Source: Clostridiales bacterium (GTDB lineage: Bacteria > Bacillota > Clostridia > Oscillospirales > UBA644). From it: DNA of 61,228 bases. The notes below the pieces were generated by a model. The model was not told where the DNA came from, made no database searches, and saw only the letters and a list, made by a program, of their open reading frames with translations. The position numbers were made by a program, and so were the translations under genes. Shown here piece after piece: positions 41,947-50,969 of this stretch; position 1 is the stretch's first letter, and every line of letters begins with the position of its first letter. The stretch lies in contig QAKR01000057.1 in NCBI GenBank assembly GCA_003343705.1, positions 1-61,228 of the forward strand. The letters run 5' to 3'.

Positions 41947-44058
41947 ATGTTTTTTAATAAAGCGTTGCCTGTGTGGGCAAAAGAATGTGACGGAAAATTA
42001 AACGTACTGCTTTCTTTTGAAACTACTGTTGAAAAAAATGAATGCCAATATACATTCTCTTGCGCTGCAGATAATTTTTATCGTCTTATAATAAATGATT
42101 CATTTATTTATTACGGACCGGCAAGATGCGGTAAAGGACATTGGAGAGTTGACACGTTTGATATAACAGAAAAACTATGCACCGGAAAAAACTTTATACG
42201 CATAGAGGTTATTCATTATGGAGTAAATTCTTTTGTTTATGAAAATCAAACACCTTTTTTACAAGCGGAAATTCTTGAAGATAATGTCGCCTGCATCTGG
42301 ACAGGCAAACATTTCGTATGCAGACAAAACTTATCAAAGGAAGTTAAGGTGCAGCGATTTTCCTTCCAACGCCCTATGATTGAAAGTTATTCACTACCAT
42401 TTGAATATTCCAATCCTCTTACACAATACCAAACAGAACAAAGGGATTTTTTACCTAACAGAACAGGATATCCGACTTTTAAAGAAGTTTTTCCCACTCA
42501 ATTTTTATCTTCAGGGAACTTTGAAAAAGTTTCTGAAAAAGAAGCTCAACATTTCTTATACCATGGTATTAACGGTGATGGTTTTTCAGATGATGAAATT
42601 ACAACCTGGCATAGCGATATTGTAAAAAACATAAAAACAACCCTGTCTACAAAAGAAGATAAGATTATATCAGAGGATTTTCATGCAGAAATAGCTGAAA
42701 ACAACTGGCATTTAATGAAGCTTGATGTAGAAAACACTGGTTTTTGGGCAGTAGATTTAGAGGCCGATGAAGATAGCCTTATATATTTTTCATATGCTGA
42801 AGTTTTAAACGATGACGGGTCTTTTGACCCTATACGAGGAGATATGTGCAGCTTTGTTCCGTTAAAAATCAAAAAAGGTAAACATAGCTTTTTAGGAATA
42901 GAACCTTCAACAGTGCATTATATTAAAATATTCTGTTTTTACGGTAAGGTTAAATACAGCAAACTTCGTATTTATGAATATAAAAGCCCTAAAACTGAGA
43001 ATGTCGTTCTCAACAGCAGCGATGAGAAGCTTAACAGAATATTTTATTCGGCTGTTTCAACCTTTGCACAAAACGCTGTTGACCTTTTTACTGATTGCCC
43101 TTCACGTGAACGCGCAGGATGGCTTTGTGACAGTTTTTTCACCGCACGAACGGAATTTGAGCTTACAAAAAGTTCTGATATAGAACACGCATTTTTAGAA
43201 AATATTATTATTTCACCTGATTTCGACTTACCAAAAGGGATGCTTCCCATGTGTTATCCAGCCAGCTCAAAAGGCGGCGGAAAAGATGCCCAGTTTATAC
43301 CTAACTGGGCTATGTGGTTTGTTATTGAACTGCAAGAGTTTCTTTTACGCAGCGGCGATACCTCTTTTATTATGCGGGCAAAAGATCGTGTTTTTGATTT
43401 ATTAGAATATTTTGAAAAATATGAAAATTCAGATGGGCTTCTTCAAAACTTATGCGGTTGGATTTTTGTGGAGTGGTCAAAAGCAAATGACTGGGTTCAG
43501 GATATAAACTTCCCGACAAATATGCTTTATTATAAAATGCTTGTCAGTGCCCATTCTCTTTACGGAGATCAAAACATTCTTGATAAAGCAGAAAAATTAA
43601 AAAAACAGATTATATCTCAATCATTTAACGGAATGTTTTTCTGTGATAATTCAATATTAAATGCAAATAAAAACATTCTACGTACAAACAATATTTCTGA
43701 AACATGCCAGTATTATGCATTTTTTTGTGATGTGGCTACACCTGAAACATTTCCCGGTCTTTATAAAATAATCTTATCGGATTTCGGGCCTGGAAGAAAA
43801 TGTCTTGAAAAGCATCCGAACATTGTGCCGGCAAACACATTCATAGGCAACTATCTCCGATTGGATATTCTTGACAGATACTCTGAAACTCAGAAACTAA
43901 GAAAAGAAACTGTTGATTACTTTGATTATATGGCACAAAAAACAGGGACTTTATGGGAAAACGACGGATCATATGCAAGTTGCAATCATGGATTTGCATC
44001 ATATGTTGCTTGCTTAATCCGAAAATTCACTGAAGATCCCACAACCGGGGAGGATTGA
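41947..44058 (+). CDS. GH78-type alpha-L-rhamnosidase-like protein
   Basis: A 703-residue cytosolic protein with N-terminal beta-sandwich domains (about 1-350) and an (alpha/alpha)6 barrel (about 360-650). The hallmark LFTDCPSRERAGWLCDS carries the conserved Asp and Glu that form part of the GH78 active site. Family members release rhamnose from plant glycosides and pectins; a relative acting on another deoxysugar is possible. It starts 16 bases after the GH27 gene. With GH27 it suggests use of plant oligosaccharides. Confidence 0.82.
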   Translation: MFFNKALPVWAKECDGKLNVLLSFETTVEKNECQYTFSCAADNFYRLIINDSFIYYGPARCGKGHWRVDTFDITEKLCTGKNFIRIEVIHYGVNSFVYENQTPFLQAEILEDNVACIWTGKHFVCRQNLSKEVKVQRFSFQRPMIESYSLPFEYSNPLTQYQTEQRDFLPNRTGYPTFKEVFPTQFLSSGNFEKVSEKEAQHFLYHGINGDGFSDDEITTWHSDIVKNIKTTLSTKEDKIISEDFHAEIAENNWHLMKLDVENTGFWAVDLEADEDSLIYFSYAEVLNDDGSFDPIRGDMCSFVPLKIKKGKHSFLGIEPSTVHYIKIFCFYGKVKYSKLRIYEYKSPKTENVVLNSSDEKLNRIFYSAVSTFAQNAVDLFTDCPSRERAGWLCDSFFTARTEFELTKSSDIEHAFLENIIISPDFDLPKGMLPMCYPASSKGGGKDAQFIPNWAMWFVIELQEFLLRSGDTSFIMRAKDRVFDLLEYFEKYENSDGLLQNLCGWIFVEWSKANDWVQDINFPTNMLYYKMLVSAHSLYGDQNILDKAEKLKKQIISQSFNGMFFCDNSILNANKNILRTNNISETCQYYAFFCDVATPETFPGLYKIILSDFGPGRKCLEKHPNIVPANTFIGNYLRLDILDRYSETQKLRKETVDYFDYMAQKTGTLWENDGSYASCNHGFASYVACLIRKFTEDPTTGED

Positions 44059-44060
44059 AT

Positions 44061-46022
44061 TTGCCGCAATTGATTTATAATCCATATCTGGAAATAACTT
44101 CCCTTATTTTTTTAGGGCTTATATTATTCCACTTTTTTAAAAACAATACTGTTTGGAATTTGCAAAATCGAGTGTATATAGGCTTTGTAATAATCACAAC
44201 TATAGGAATTGTTTTTGATGTGATAACAGCAGTTACAATAACCTATGCCGCTTCAATACCGTTATGGGTTAATGTGTTGGTTAATACTATATATTATTTA
44301 ACACAGCTATTTGTTGTTGCATTCTTTTTATTATTCAATATGGTCTTAACGAAAACCATATATGGTGATAAAAGAAAATTATTCTTTTTTTTCTCGCCAT
44401 TCTTAATTTTCATCGTTCTTTTATTTATAAACAGCTTTACTGATATAGTTTTTTATTTTGATAGCAGCTATAACCTCATTCACGGTATTGGTTTTTATTT
44501 ATTGTTTTTATCTATATTATACAGCATATTATGTACGCTGGTAATTATCATAAAATATAAAAAGAATCTGACGCATATGCAGTTTTCTGTTTTGGTATTT
44601 TTTATATCATTATTCATTGTTTCAACAGTAATACAAAACGCGTATCAAGAGCTACTTCTTTCGGGGGTATCCGTCACAGCGGGGCTTATGGCAATTTATT
44701 TAACATTCCAAAGCCCCATTACATATATAGATAAATCAACCGGCATATACGGTCGCGAAGCGTTTATAATAATTACCGATGAGATATACGCCTGTAATGA
44801 TACAGAAAAACAAATTATAACTGTTGACATATGCAACTTAAAAAAGATAAACGGCTTTTTAGGTGTTTACGGCGGAGATAATATTATTATACAAATATCA
44901 AACTTTCTTTCCAGCATAGCTCCTCAGAAAGCTTCATTATTTCGGCTTTCCGGCAGCACTTTTGCACTTATTGTAAAGAGGAAACATTTTCGCGAATATG
45001 AAGATAAAATTGTAAATCGATTTAATAAAATGTGGAAAGTATTTAATGTTGAAATTGAAGCTAAAATGAATATCAGCTTTATTGCACCTACTGAGGTAGC
45101 TACTTCTTCAGAAGAACTTTTGGCAATAATTGAAAACGTATTAATAATGGCAAACAGTCAAAAACAAAAAGGGAAAAGGCTCATAGTAGACCGAGCTGTA
45201 ATTGAAAAGATACGCAGAAAGAATATTATTGAAAAAGCTCTGAGCACGGAAAATATTTCTGACATTATTAATGTTTATTATCAACCGATATATTCAATCA
45301 AGAAAAAATGTTTCACCTCAGCAGAAGCTCTTTCAAGGATGTTTATACCCAAACTTGGTAAGGTGTCAACAGATGAATTTATTCCGGTTGCAGAGCAGAC
45401 AGGGCTTATAACTAAGATTGGTGAGCATATTCTTAATGAGGTTTGCCGTTTTGCCCAGGATGAAAAACTTTGGGAAAAAGGTATAAATGAAATTGATATT
45501 AATATTTCTGTAATAGAATGTCTTCAACCGGGTATCGGTGAAAAAATACAGACTATAATTAATAAATACCCGGAAATTATAAAAAATAATTTTAAAATTA
45601 ATTATGAACTAACAGAAACTTCAGCATCTGCTGCAACTGATGCGGTAAGGAATCTTATAAAAAAACTTTCGGGTAAGAATTTTTCATTTTCATTGGATGA
45701 TTACGGCCAGGGTTATTCAAATTCGGATACTGTAATTGATATGCCGTTTAGGACAATTAAAATTGATAAAAACATGTTATACGCTTGTGAAAATGAAACT
45801 AAAGCACGCATGATATATGCCGGAATGGCACGTACCTTTTGTGAGATGAACCTTTCCATAATAGCAGAAGGTGTTGAAACCGAAGAACAGTTTGAATTTA
45901 TAAAAAGCTCGGGTATTGATTTAATCCAAGGTTATTATTTTTCAAAGCCGTTACCAAAAGAATTATTTATTAAAAAGATAACAAACCAGGAGGGAGTATT
46001 TTGTACGTATCAACAAAATTAA
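44061..46022 (+). CDS. Membrane GGDEF-EAL protein, probably a c-di-GMP phosphodiesterase
   Basis: A signalling protein of about 653 residues. Six or seven membrane helices (about 1-220) are followed by a GGDEF domain (about 225-385) and an EAL domain (about 400-645). The GGDEF motif reads YGGDNI, so cyclase activity is unlikely. The EAL domain keeps AEALSRMF, NISVIE, DDYGQGYS and AEGVETEEQF, the residues needed for c-di-GMP hydrolysis. The start is probably TTG at 44061, seven bases after GGAGG; a TTG at 44055 is too close to that site. It overlaps or abuts its neighbours on both sides. Confidence 0.88.
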   Translation: MPQLIYNPYLEITSLIFLGLILFHFFKNNTVWNLQNRVYIGFVIITTIGIVFDVITAVTITYAASIPLWVNVLVNTIYYLTQLFVVAFFLLFNMVLTKTIYGDKRKLFFFFSPFLIFIVLLFINSFTDIVFYFDSSYNLIHGIGFYLLFLSILYSILCTLVIIIKYKKNLTHMQFSVLVFFISLFIVSTVIQNAYQELLLSGVSVTAGLMAIYLTFQSPITYIDKSTGIYGREAFIIITDEIYACNDTEKQIITVDICNLKKINGFLGVYGGDNIIIQISNFLSSIAPQKASLFRLSGSTFALIVKRKHFREYEDKIVNRFNKMWKVFNVEIEAKMNISFIAPTEVATSSEELLAIIENVLIMANSQKQKGKRLIVDRAVIEKIRRKNIIEKALSTENISDIINVYYQPIYSIKKKCFTSAEALSRMFIPKLGKVSTDEFIPVAEQTGLITKIGEHILNEVCRFAQDEKLWEKGINEIDINISVIECLQPGIGEKIQTIINKYPEIIKNNFKINYELTETSASAATDAVRNLIKKLSGKNFSFSLDDYGQGYSNSDTVIDMPFRTIKIDKNMLYACENETKARMIYAGMARTFCEMNLSIIAEGVETEEQFEFIKSSGIDLIQGYYFSKPLPKELFIKKITNQEGVFCTYQQN

Positions 46023-46888
46023 TAAGATCTCAAATTGCGTTTTTTAAAACATTTATTAATGAGTGTTCAATAGAGACTGCACGTAGCGGGCAGGATGCTC
46101 TCGGAGCTTTGATGTCAAAAACTCATCTTAAAAATGTTGTTTGCGAAGAAAAAGAATTTACCGATTTTAAAGCAGAAATGATTTTACCTAAGAAAAAAAA
46201 GATGAATGGTGTGATTTTATATCTGCACGGAGGCGGTTATGTTTCGGGGAATATTGATTATGCAAAGGCTTTCGGGGTAATCCTTTCAGCAAAAAACGGA
46301 ATCTCTACCTTTTGTGTGGCATATCGTCTAGCCCCTGAAAACAAATTCCCGGCTGCGTTAGAAGATGCGCTTTGTGCATTTATTTATCTCAGAAAAAAAG
46401 GTTATGAAGCAAAAGATATTATACTTTGCGGCGAAAGTGCCGGCGGCGGCTTAATATACGCCTTAACGTTAAAATTAAAACAAATGGGTGAAGATTTACC
46501 CGGTGGTATTATTGCAATATCGCCATGGACCGACATGACATTTTCCGGCGCATCATACGAGTATAATGACTCTGTTGACCCGTCAATGACAAAAAAGCGT
46601 TTGTCATTTTATGCAGATTCATATACCGAGGATAAGAAAAATCCTTTCGTCTCCCCTCTTTTTGCAGATGTAAATGGGTTTCCCCCGTCGCTTATATTTG
46701 TGGGCGGAGATGAAATAATGCTTGACGACTCACGTTTAATGCATGAAAAGCTATTGGCTTCGGGGTGCAAATCAGAGCTGACAATAACGCCAAGAATGTG
46801 GCATGGTTATATTTTATACGGTGTTAAAGAAACAAAAAATGATCATGACAAAATATTACGTTTCATAGAGGAAATTATTAATGGATAA
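46001..46888 (+). CDS. Alpha/beta-hydrolase of the hormone-sensitive-lipase family
   Basis: A 295-residue esterase/lipase. The oxyanion-hole motif is LYLHGGGYVSGN, the nucleophile is in CGESAGGG, the acid is in GGDEIMLDDS and the His in RMWHGY. The start is a TTG at 46001 with AGGAGGG seven bases upstream, inside the end of the preceding gene. It is followed by an acyltransferase-like gene with an eight-base overlap. The two may act on the same ester, one making and one breaking it. Confidence 0.87.
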   Translation: MYVSTKLIRSQIAFFKTFINECSIETARSGQDALGALMSKTHLKNVVCEEKEFTDFKAEMILPKKKKMNGVILYLHGGGYVSGNIDYAKAFGVILSAKNGISTFCVAYRLAPENKFPAALEDALCAFIYLRKKGYEAKDIILCGESAGGGLIYALTLKLKQMGEDLPGGIIAISPWTDMTFSGASYEYNDSVDPSMTKKRLSFYADSYTEDKKNPFVSPLFADVNGFPPSLIFVGGDEIMLDDSRLMHEKLLASGCKSELTITPRMWHGYILYGVKETKNDHDKILRFIEEIING

Positions 46889-48164
46889 AAAACTGCATTG
46901 GATGAGGCTTGATAATGCCGCAAAAATTTACCCGGCTGCAAAACGTCGAAACTGGGTAAACCTTTTCAGGCTTTCGGCAACATTAACGGAAACCATAGAC
47001 CCTGTTGTTCTTGAGAGCGCAATTGAAACCACTGTAAAAAGGTTTCCGTCTATCTCTGTAGGTATAAAACGCGGTTTTTTTTGGTATTACTTAGAAGAGG
47101 TAAACACGCCTCCCAAACCGAAAAAGGACGGACCATGTCCATTAATTAAAGTCAAATTCAGTGAAATGAGACGCTGCGCTTTTCGTGTTTTATATTACGA
47201 AAACCGTATAGCGGTAGAGCTGTTTCATTCGCTTACAGACGGCAATGGCGGGCTTATTTTTTTAAAAACACTTGTTGCTGAATACCTTTTACAAAAATAC
47301 GGAGTGCAGATCCCCTGCACAAACGGGGTTCTTTCCAGGACAGAGCCGCCTAAATCAGACGAGCTTGAAGACAGTTTTCTCAAGTATCCCGGAGATGTAG
47401 GCAAAGACCGCGCTGAACCCAATTCATTCAGGCTTACCGGCACAAAAGAAGAAAACGGATTTCATAATCTTACAACAGGGATAATTCCTGTTTCAGAAGT
47501 TTTAGCAGAGGCTAAAAAACACAATGTAAGCTTGACTGTTTTTCTTGTTTCGGTTATGATCGCCAGTATTATTGAAATCCAAAATGAAAAAACACCTAAG
47601 CGAAAAAAACAAAAGCATGTAAAACTACTTATCCCTGTTAACTTACGCAAATTTTTTAAAAGCAGTTCCCTTCGTAACTTTGTGCTGTTTGTCACCCCCG
47701 GTATAGACCCGAGAATGGGCGAATGGACATTTGAAGAAATTCTTAAGGCTATTCATCATCAAATGGGTACTGATATAACAGCAAAAGAAATGGCAAGTCG
47801 TATTGCTGCCAATGTTCAGGTTGAAAAAGCATTCGTGTTAAAAATCATGCCTTTATTTATAAAAAACTTAGCAATGAAAATAGTTTACAACATGATAGGC
47901 GAAAAAAAATCATGCTTTGCATTTTCTAATTTAGGTGCGATTTCTATTCCTGAAGGGCTGGACGAATACGTTACACGCTTTGATTTTATTTTAGGCGTTC
48001 AGGCAACAAACCCTTACAACTGCGGTGTTTTATCATACAAAGAAAACTTGTATATTAATATTATACGAGATATAAAGGAGCCTACATTGGAACGAAAGTT
48101 CTTCACATATCTACGTAAACTTGGCATCCACGTTAAAATTGAAAGCAATCAAAAGGAGTATTGA
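46881..48164 (+). CDS. Condensation-fold acyltransferase (alcohol acetyltransferase / PapA-like)
   Basis: A 427-residue protein of the CoA-dependent acyltransferase / NRPS condensation superfamily. The catalytic HxxxDG motif is HSLTDGNG at about residue 115, and a DFG-like late motif is replaced by TRFDFILG. There is no carrier-protein or NRPS context, so it resembles stand-alone enzymes that esterify alcohols or lipids. It is tightly coupled to the esterase upstream, and the DUF6320 gene begins 2 bases after its stop. The acyl donor and acceptor are unknown. Confidence 0.75.
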   Translation: MDKKLHWMRLDNAAKIYPAAKRRNWVNLFRLSATLTETIDPVVLESAIETTVKRFPSISVGIKRGFFWYYLEEVNTPPKPKKDGPCPLIKVKFSEMRRCAFRVLYYENRIAVELFHSLTDGNGGLIFLKTLVAEYLLQKYGVQIPCTNGVLSRTEPPKSDELEDSFLKYPGDVGKDRAEPNSFRLTGTKEENGFHNLTTGIIPVSEVLAEAKKHNVSLTVFLVSVMIASIIEIQNEKTPKRKKQKHVKLLIPVNLRKFFKSSSLRNFVLFVTPGIDPRMGEWTFEEILKAIHHQMGTDITAKEMASRIAANVQVEKAFVLKIMPLFIKNLAMKIVYNMIGEKKSCFAFSNLGAISIPEGLDEYVTRFDFILGVQATNPYNCGVLSYKENLYINIIRDIKEPTLERKFFTYLRKLGIHVKIESNQKEY

Positions 48165-48165
48165 A

Positions 48166-48882
48166 ATGTCTTATTGTGTTAACTGCGGTGTGGAACTTGC
48201 AGACAGCGAAAAGTCATGCCCATTGTGCCACACACCTGTTATCAACCCAAACGATAAAAAAGATAAACAAGTAAAACGGCCGTATCCCCCTTACAAAACA
48301 GTTACAGCTCAAAAAGTAAGCCTAAAAAGCATTTTAGAGCTTGTTTCATGGATTTTTGCAATTCCCCTGCTGCTTTGTATTGTGTGTAATTTTACGATTG
48401 ATCACGCAATAACATGGTCGGGCTATGTTATCGGATCTCTTGTACTTATTTATGTTGTGGCTGTCGTGCCTTTTATTATCCTATCATTCACAAAAAAAGG
48501 TGCCCCGGCTATTTGCCTTTTCTTTGATTTTCTTTGTTTGATATGTTTTCTTTTATATATTGAAAATTCTACAAACGGTGAATGGTTTTTTGGTTTTGCG
48601 CTGCCTCTTGTTGGAGCATTATTCATATTTTTGATAATAGTAATTGCTCTTCGCAGCTTCAGAAAAGCTGAACCTTTTACACTTGCGGCAATAATCCTTG
48701 TTTTTACCGGAATTTTTTGTATTATAACAGAAATTCTTGTAAATATAAATTTTGCAGTCCGTGATTATCTTATTTGGTCTTTTTATCCAATGATAACATC
48801 AATTATACTGGCTGTAATTTTAATTATAATAGATAAAAACACCGCACTTAAAGAAAAATTAGAAAGAAAGTTTTTTATATAA
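48166..48882 (+). CDS. DUF6320-type zinc-ribbon membrane protein
   Basis: A 238-residue protein. The N terminus is a zinc ribbon with four Cys (YCVNCGVEL and SCPLCHTP). After a basic linker there are six hydrophobic segments between about 62 and 230. This is the layout of the DUF6320 family in Clostridia. AAAAGGAG lies eight bases before the ATG at 48166. It is the last gene of the run and follows the acyltransferase directly, so it probably serves the same envelope-lipid process. The assignment to DUF6320 is from memory of the pattern. Confidence 0.7.
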   Translation: MSYCVNCGVELADSEKSCPLCHTPVINPNDKKDKQVKRPYPPYKTVTAQKVSLKSILELVSWIFAIPLLLCIVCNFTIDHAITWSGYVIGSLVLIYVVAVVPFIILSFTKKGAPAICLFFDFLCLICFLLYIENSTNGEWFFGFALPLVGALFIFLIIVIALRSFRKAEPFTLAAIILVFTGIFCIITEILVNINFAVRDYLIWSFYPMITSIILAVILIIIDKNTALKEKLERKFFI

Positions 48883-48965
48883 CAACGTGTTAAAATTATA
48901 AAACAATAAATTAGAAGCATTAAAAACCAAAACGTATAACTTGAAAATATGTAAAGCTTTCACCA

Positions 48966-49045
48966 CACCCCCAAATCCTTCCTCGCACAGCGAGGAAAAC
49001 CGTAAAGCGGTTTTGCCCCATAATATGGGGCAGGATTTGGGGGTG
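48966..49045 (+). repeat. Cloverleaf repeat, copy A
   Basis: A 14-bp outer stem (CACCCCCAAATCCT with AGGATTTGGGGGTG) encloses three hairpins: TCCTCG/CGAGGA, AAAACCG/CGGTTTT and CCCC/GGGG. This forms a four-way junction of 80 bases. TTTCAGCGTCTG follows and TTTCACCA precedes it, the flanks shared by the other copies. It lies between two convergent genes in the 224-base gap 48883-49106. It is not a tRNA: there is no T-loop or acceptor CCA. Confidence 0.85.
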
Positions 49046-49106
49046 TTTCAGCGTCTGTGAAGGTTTGGCGACTCGCTTATGAGTTTATCAAGTAACGTGT
49101 TTCCTA

Positions 49107-49808
49107 TTACCGTAAACAATCTTCATTACCGATTTTATTTTTTTGAATAAACATATCAAGATTGTGATCATCTGCAACAGCAGTATAATTGTAAAAGAAC
49201 TTTTTAAGCTGTGAAATAAGTATAGAATCAAATTCGGATTCTGTTTTATCGGAGTTTTTTTCATTGGTTTTATTATAGGCTTTTCCAAGACGATGTTTAA
49301 TATATTTTTTAATTATTAAACGTGCTTGTGCATAAAAAACTTCATTAATTATAGGTAAGCTTTCAACACTGGTTTCAATTGGTTTTTCGTAAAATAGTGA
49401 AATATAATAAACAGCGTTTAAAAGCTGAAAAACTACGTTTTTATCTTTTATATTTTTGTCTGTATAAGGTTTTATAAACGAACCAAAAAACAAAATCGCT
49501 TCAATAAAAAGCTCTGTATAAAGGTTTTTAGGTATAAGTGACATATCTATTTTTTCACTATCAAGGGCTTCAATATACTTTTTGCTTTTTGTTACGTCAA
49601 TGGCTTTTATGTCAATCTTTGTATTCGGATATGTATAAATAAGGAATATTTCACCCTCCGTCTTTTTATCTACAAGCATAGTTGTAATCTCTCCCCTTTT
49701 TAAATAACCTAAGCAAACAATCTTTGTGTTTTTGGCCATGCTTAAGTTTAATTTGGGTTTTTGGTTCATAATATCTTCTATTTCTTTAATAAATTCATTT
49801 AATCGCAT
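49107..49808 (-). CDS. Hypothetical protein, unknown
   Basis: A 233-residue soluble protein with no motif I recognise. The N-terminal half looks mixed alpha/beta (KIVCLGYLKRGEITTMLVD). The C-terminal half is helical and Lys-rich, with a Lys/Asn/Glu-rich linker at about residues 180-195. AGGAG lies seven bases before the ATG. A terminator-like hairpin stands about 25 bases upstream, so expression may be attenuated. It marks the left edge of the accessory region. Confidence 0.6.
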   Translation of the reverse strand: MRLNEFIKEIEDIMNQKPKLNLSMAKNTKIVCLGYLKRGEITTMLVDKKTEGEIFLIYTYPNTKIDIKAIDVTKSKKYIEALDSEKIDMSLIPKNLYTELFIEAILFFGSFIKPYTDKNIKDKNVVFQLLNAVYYISLFYEKPIETSVESLPIINEVFYAQARLIIKKYIKHRLGKAYNKTNEKNSDKTESEFDSILISQLKKFFYNYTAVADDHNLDMFIQKNKIGNEDCLR

Positions 49809-49834
49809 CGTTATACTCCTATATATTTTTTTAT

Positions 49835-49864
49835 AAAAAAGCGGCTGTCACTATTGTGACAGCC
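49835..49864 (-). terminator. Terminator-like hairpin in the leader of the 233-residue gene
   Basis: GGCTGTCAC and GTGACAGCC form a perfect 9-bp stem. The minus strand continues GCTTTTTTAT, a good U-tract. It is only about 25 bases before the start codon, and a TATAAT lies about 75 bases upstream on the minus strand (49939-49934). It is either an attenuator or the end of an unseen minus-strand RNA. Confidence 0.6.
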
Positions 49865-50185
49865 TAAAATAAAAAAGGGGATAAATGAGGAAAATTGTGC
49901 CAGTGGAAAACAAAAAGAATGAGTAATTATTATACCTGTCAAGAACACTTATTAAATTTTAAACAGGCGTTCTTTAAAATTTATCCCGCCACGGTTCTTT
50001 ACACAAGGCAAAGAACCGTAGGGGTAAGTGAAACTCTGCAATTAAAATCACAGCAAGGCTCGGGGCTTTCCGAAATATAAAGAAGGGATAAAAATTTCGT
50101 CTTGCCCAAAAAACTATATAACCATGAAATATAAAATTTTAAAAGTGCTTATAATAATTATTATCACAGTTTTTTATTCAGCTAC
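49865..50185. other. Non-coding stretch with one stable hairpin
   Basis: No credible gene. ACGGTTCTTT and AAAGAACCGT (about 50000-50027) form a 10-bp stem. AAGAAC and GTTCTT pair around an A/T-rich loop just upstream. Otherwise nothing recognisable. Confidence 0.4.
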
Positions 50186-50214
50186 TTGCTAAAATAATTA
50201 AAATGTGTTATAAT
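50186..50214 (+). promoter_or_regulatory. Sigma-A promoter of small RNA 1
   Basis: TTGCTA (50186-50191), a 17-base spacer and TATAAT (50209-50214). Transcription would start at about 50221, exactly at the first base of the terminal stem. Confidence 0.75.
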
Positions 50215-50220
50215 ATTATA

Positions 50221-50314
50221 TCGCAGATGCCGTAAGGTTATATAGACGTTGTCCTAGTCAACCCTATATAGTGCAGAGGGTGCTTCCAACACCTTCTGCA
50301 CGCTGCGATTTTTT
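50221..50314 (+). ncRNA. Small RNA 1 of a related pair
   Basis: A 94-nt unit whose ends pair (TCGCAG with CTGCGA) and which finishes in TTTTTT. Inside, TATATA...TATATA and GTTG/CAAC close a loop with UCCUAGU. The long stem GTGCAGAGGGTG/CACCTTCTGCAC closes a CUUCCAA loop. The blocks TGTCCTAGTCA (50250-50260) and GCTTCCAACACCT (50282-50294) recur in the second copy 497 bases downstream. Loop sequences UCCU and CUUCC could pair with Shine-Dalgarno sequences. I do not recognise the family. Confidence 0.75.
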
Positions 50315-50590
50315 ATGCAAAGAACACTTCAAATTAAAGAAGCGCCGGGCATAAAAAGCCGCTTTGGCGATTTGCAGCCGATAAAAAAACAGTTAGTTAA
50401 TATAATTTTTAAATGGCACTGTTTATTATTAAAAGGCTATACAAAATTGGTTATTTGCCCGTTCCGCACATTGTATAGCCATAAAAAATCATTTTAAATC
50501 CTCTACCGTTTTATTTAATTGACTATACGATATTTTACAATTGACGAACAATAACAAACATCTTACCTTTCTTAATAATTTGGGCAAAAG
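50315..50590. other. Gap between the two small RNAs, with a hairpin
   Basis: No gene. GGCTATACA and TGTATAGCC (about 50433-50480) form a 9-bp stem with a long loop, weakly terminator-like on the minus strand. The rest is AT-rich without visible structure. Confidence 0.35.
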
Positions 50591-50592
50591 AA

Positions 50593-50626
50593 AAGCCTGA
50601 AAAGTGAATGAACACTTTTCAGGCTT
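50593..50626. terminator. Strong bidirectional hairpin
   Basis: AAGCCTGAAAAGTG and CACTTTTCAGGCTT form a perfect 14-bp stem with loop AATGAA. The U-tract is better on the minus strand (TTTTCTTTT). It separates the two small RNA genes. Confidence 0.75.
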
Positions 50627-50676
50627 GTTATTTCTGAATAAAAGATAACAAACTGAAACAAACAATAAAATACCAT

Positions 50677-50705
50677 TTTTCAAACAGACTAATATATGCT
50701 ATAAT
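50677..50705 (+). promoter_or_regulatory. Promoter of small RNA 2
   Basis: TTTTCA (50677-50682), a 17-base spacer and TATAAT (50700-50705) with a TGC extension. Start at about 50712. Confidence 0.65.
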
Positions 50706-50711
50706 CAATAA

Positions 50712-50811
50712 TCGTCTGTAGTCAGATATTTTTAGTTTGCTTTATGTGTCCTAGTCACTTTATGCAAGATATGTGGCGCTTCCAACACCTCATATCTGCC
50801 GGCGCATTTTT
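50712..50811 (+). ncRNA. Small RNA 2 of a related pair
   Basis: A 100-nt unit ending in TTTTT. It shares TGTCCTAGTCA (50747-50757) and GCTTCCAACACCT (50778-50790) with the first copy at almost the same spacing (20 versus 21 bases between blocks). The stem sequences are different: GTG/CAC closes the UCCUAGU loop and AGATATG/CATATCT supports the CUUCCAA loop. CAGATAT near the 5' end can also pair with ATATCTG, so two exclusive folds exist. The variation in stems with constant loops points to a structured RNA. Confidence 0.72.
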
Positions 50812-50819
50812 AAGTCTTA

Positions 50820-50969
50820 CGCCATTGACAAATACTTACTTTTCTATATTGTAGCATATTGCAAAGTAAATGTCAAGATAAATTTTAATAAATTTGAAAA
50901 TTCATTAAAACAATTTAATTTATTAATAATATCAGCTATATTAAAAACAGATTAAATTCTATATTATAT
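50820..50969. other. AT-rich stretch, nothing seen
   Basis: About 150 bases of AT-rich sequence after the second small RNA. No gene, stem or repeat recognised. Confidence 0.3.

Noticed and set aside
48966..49045. Cloverleaf resembling a tRNA
   Set aside because: The outer stem is 14 bp, there is no T-loop consensus or conserved D-loop, and the other copies change loops freely. It is a repeat, not a tRNA.
50221..50811. Known RNA classes (6S, SRP, tmRNA, hammerhead, RNase P)
   Set aside because: Length, loops and core motifs do not fit any of these. No CUGAUGA/GAAA core, no SRP GGAA tetraloop and no 6S central bubble were seen.
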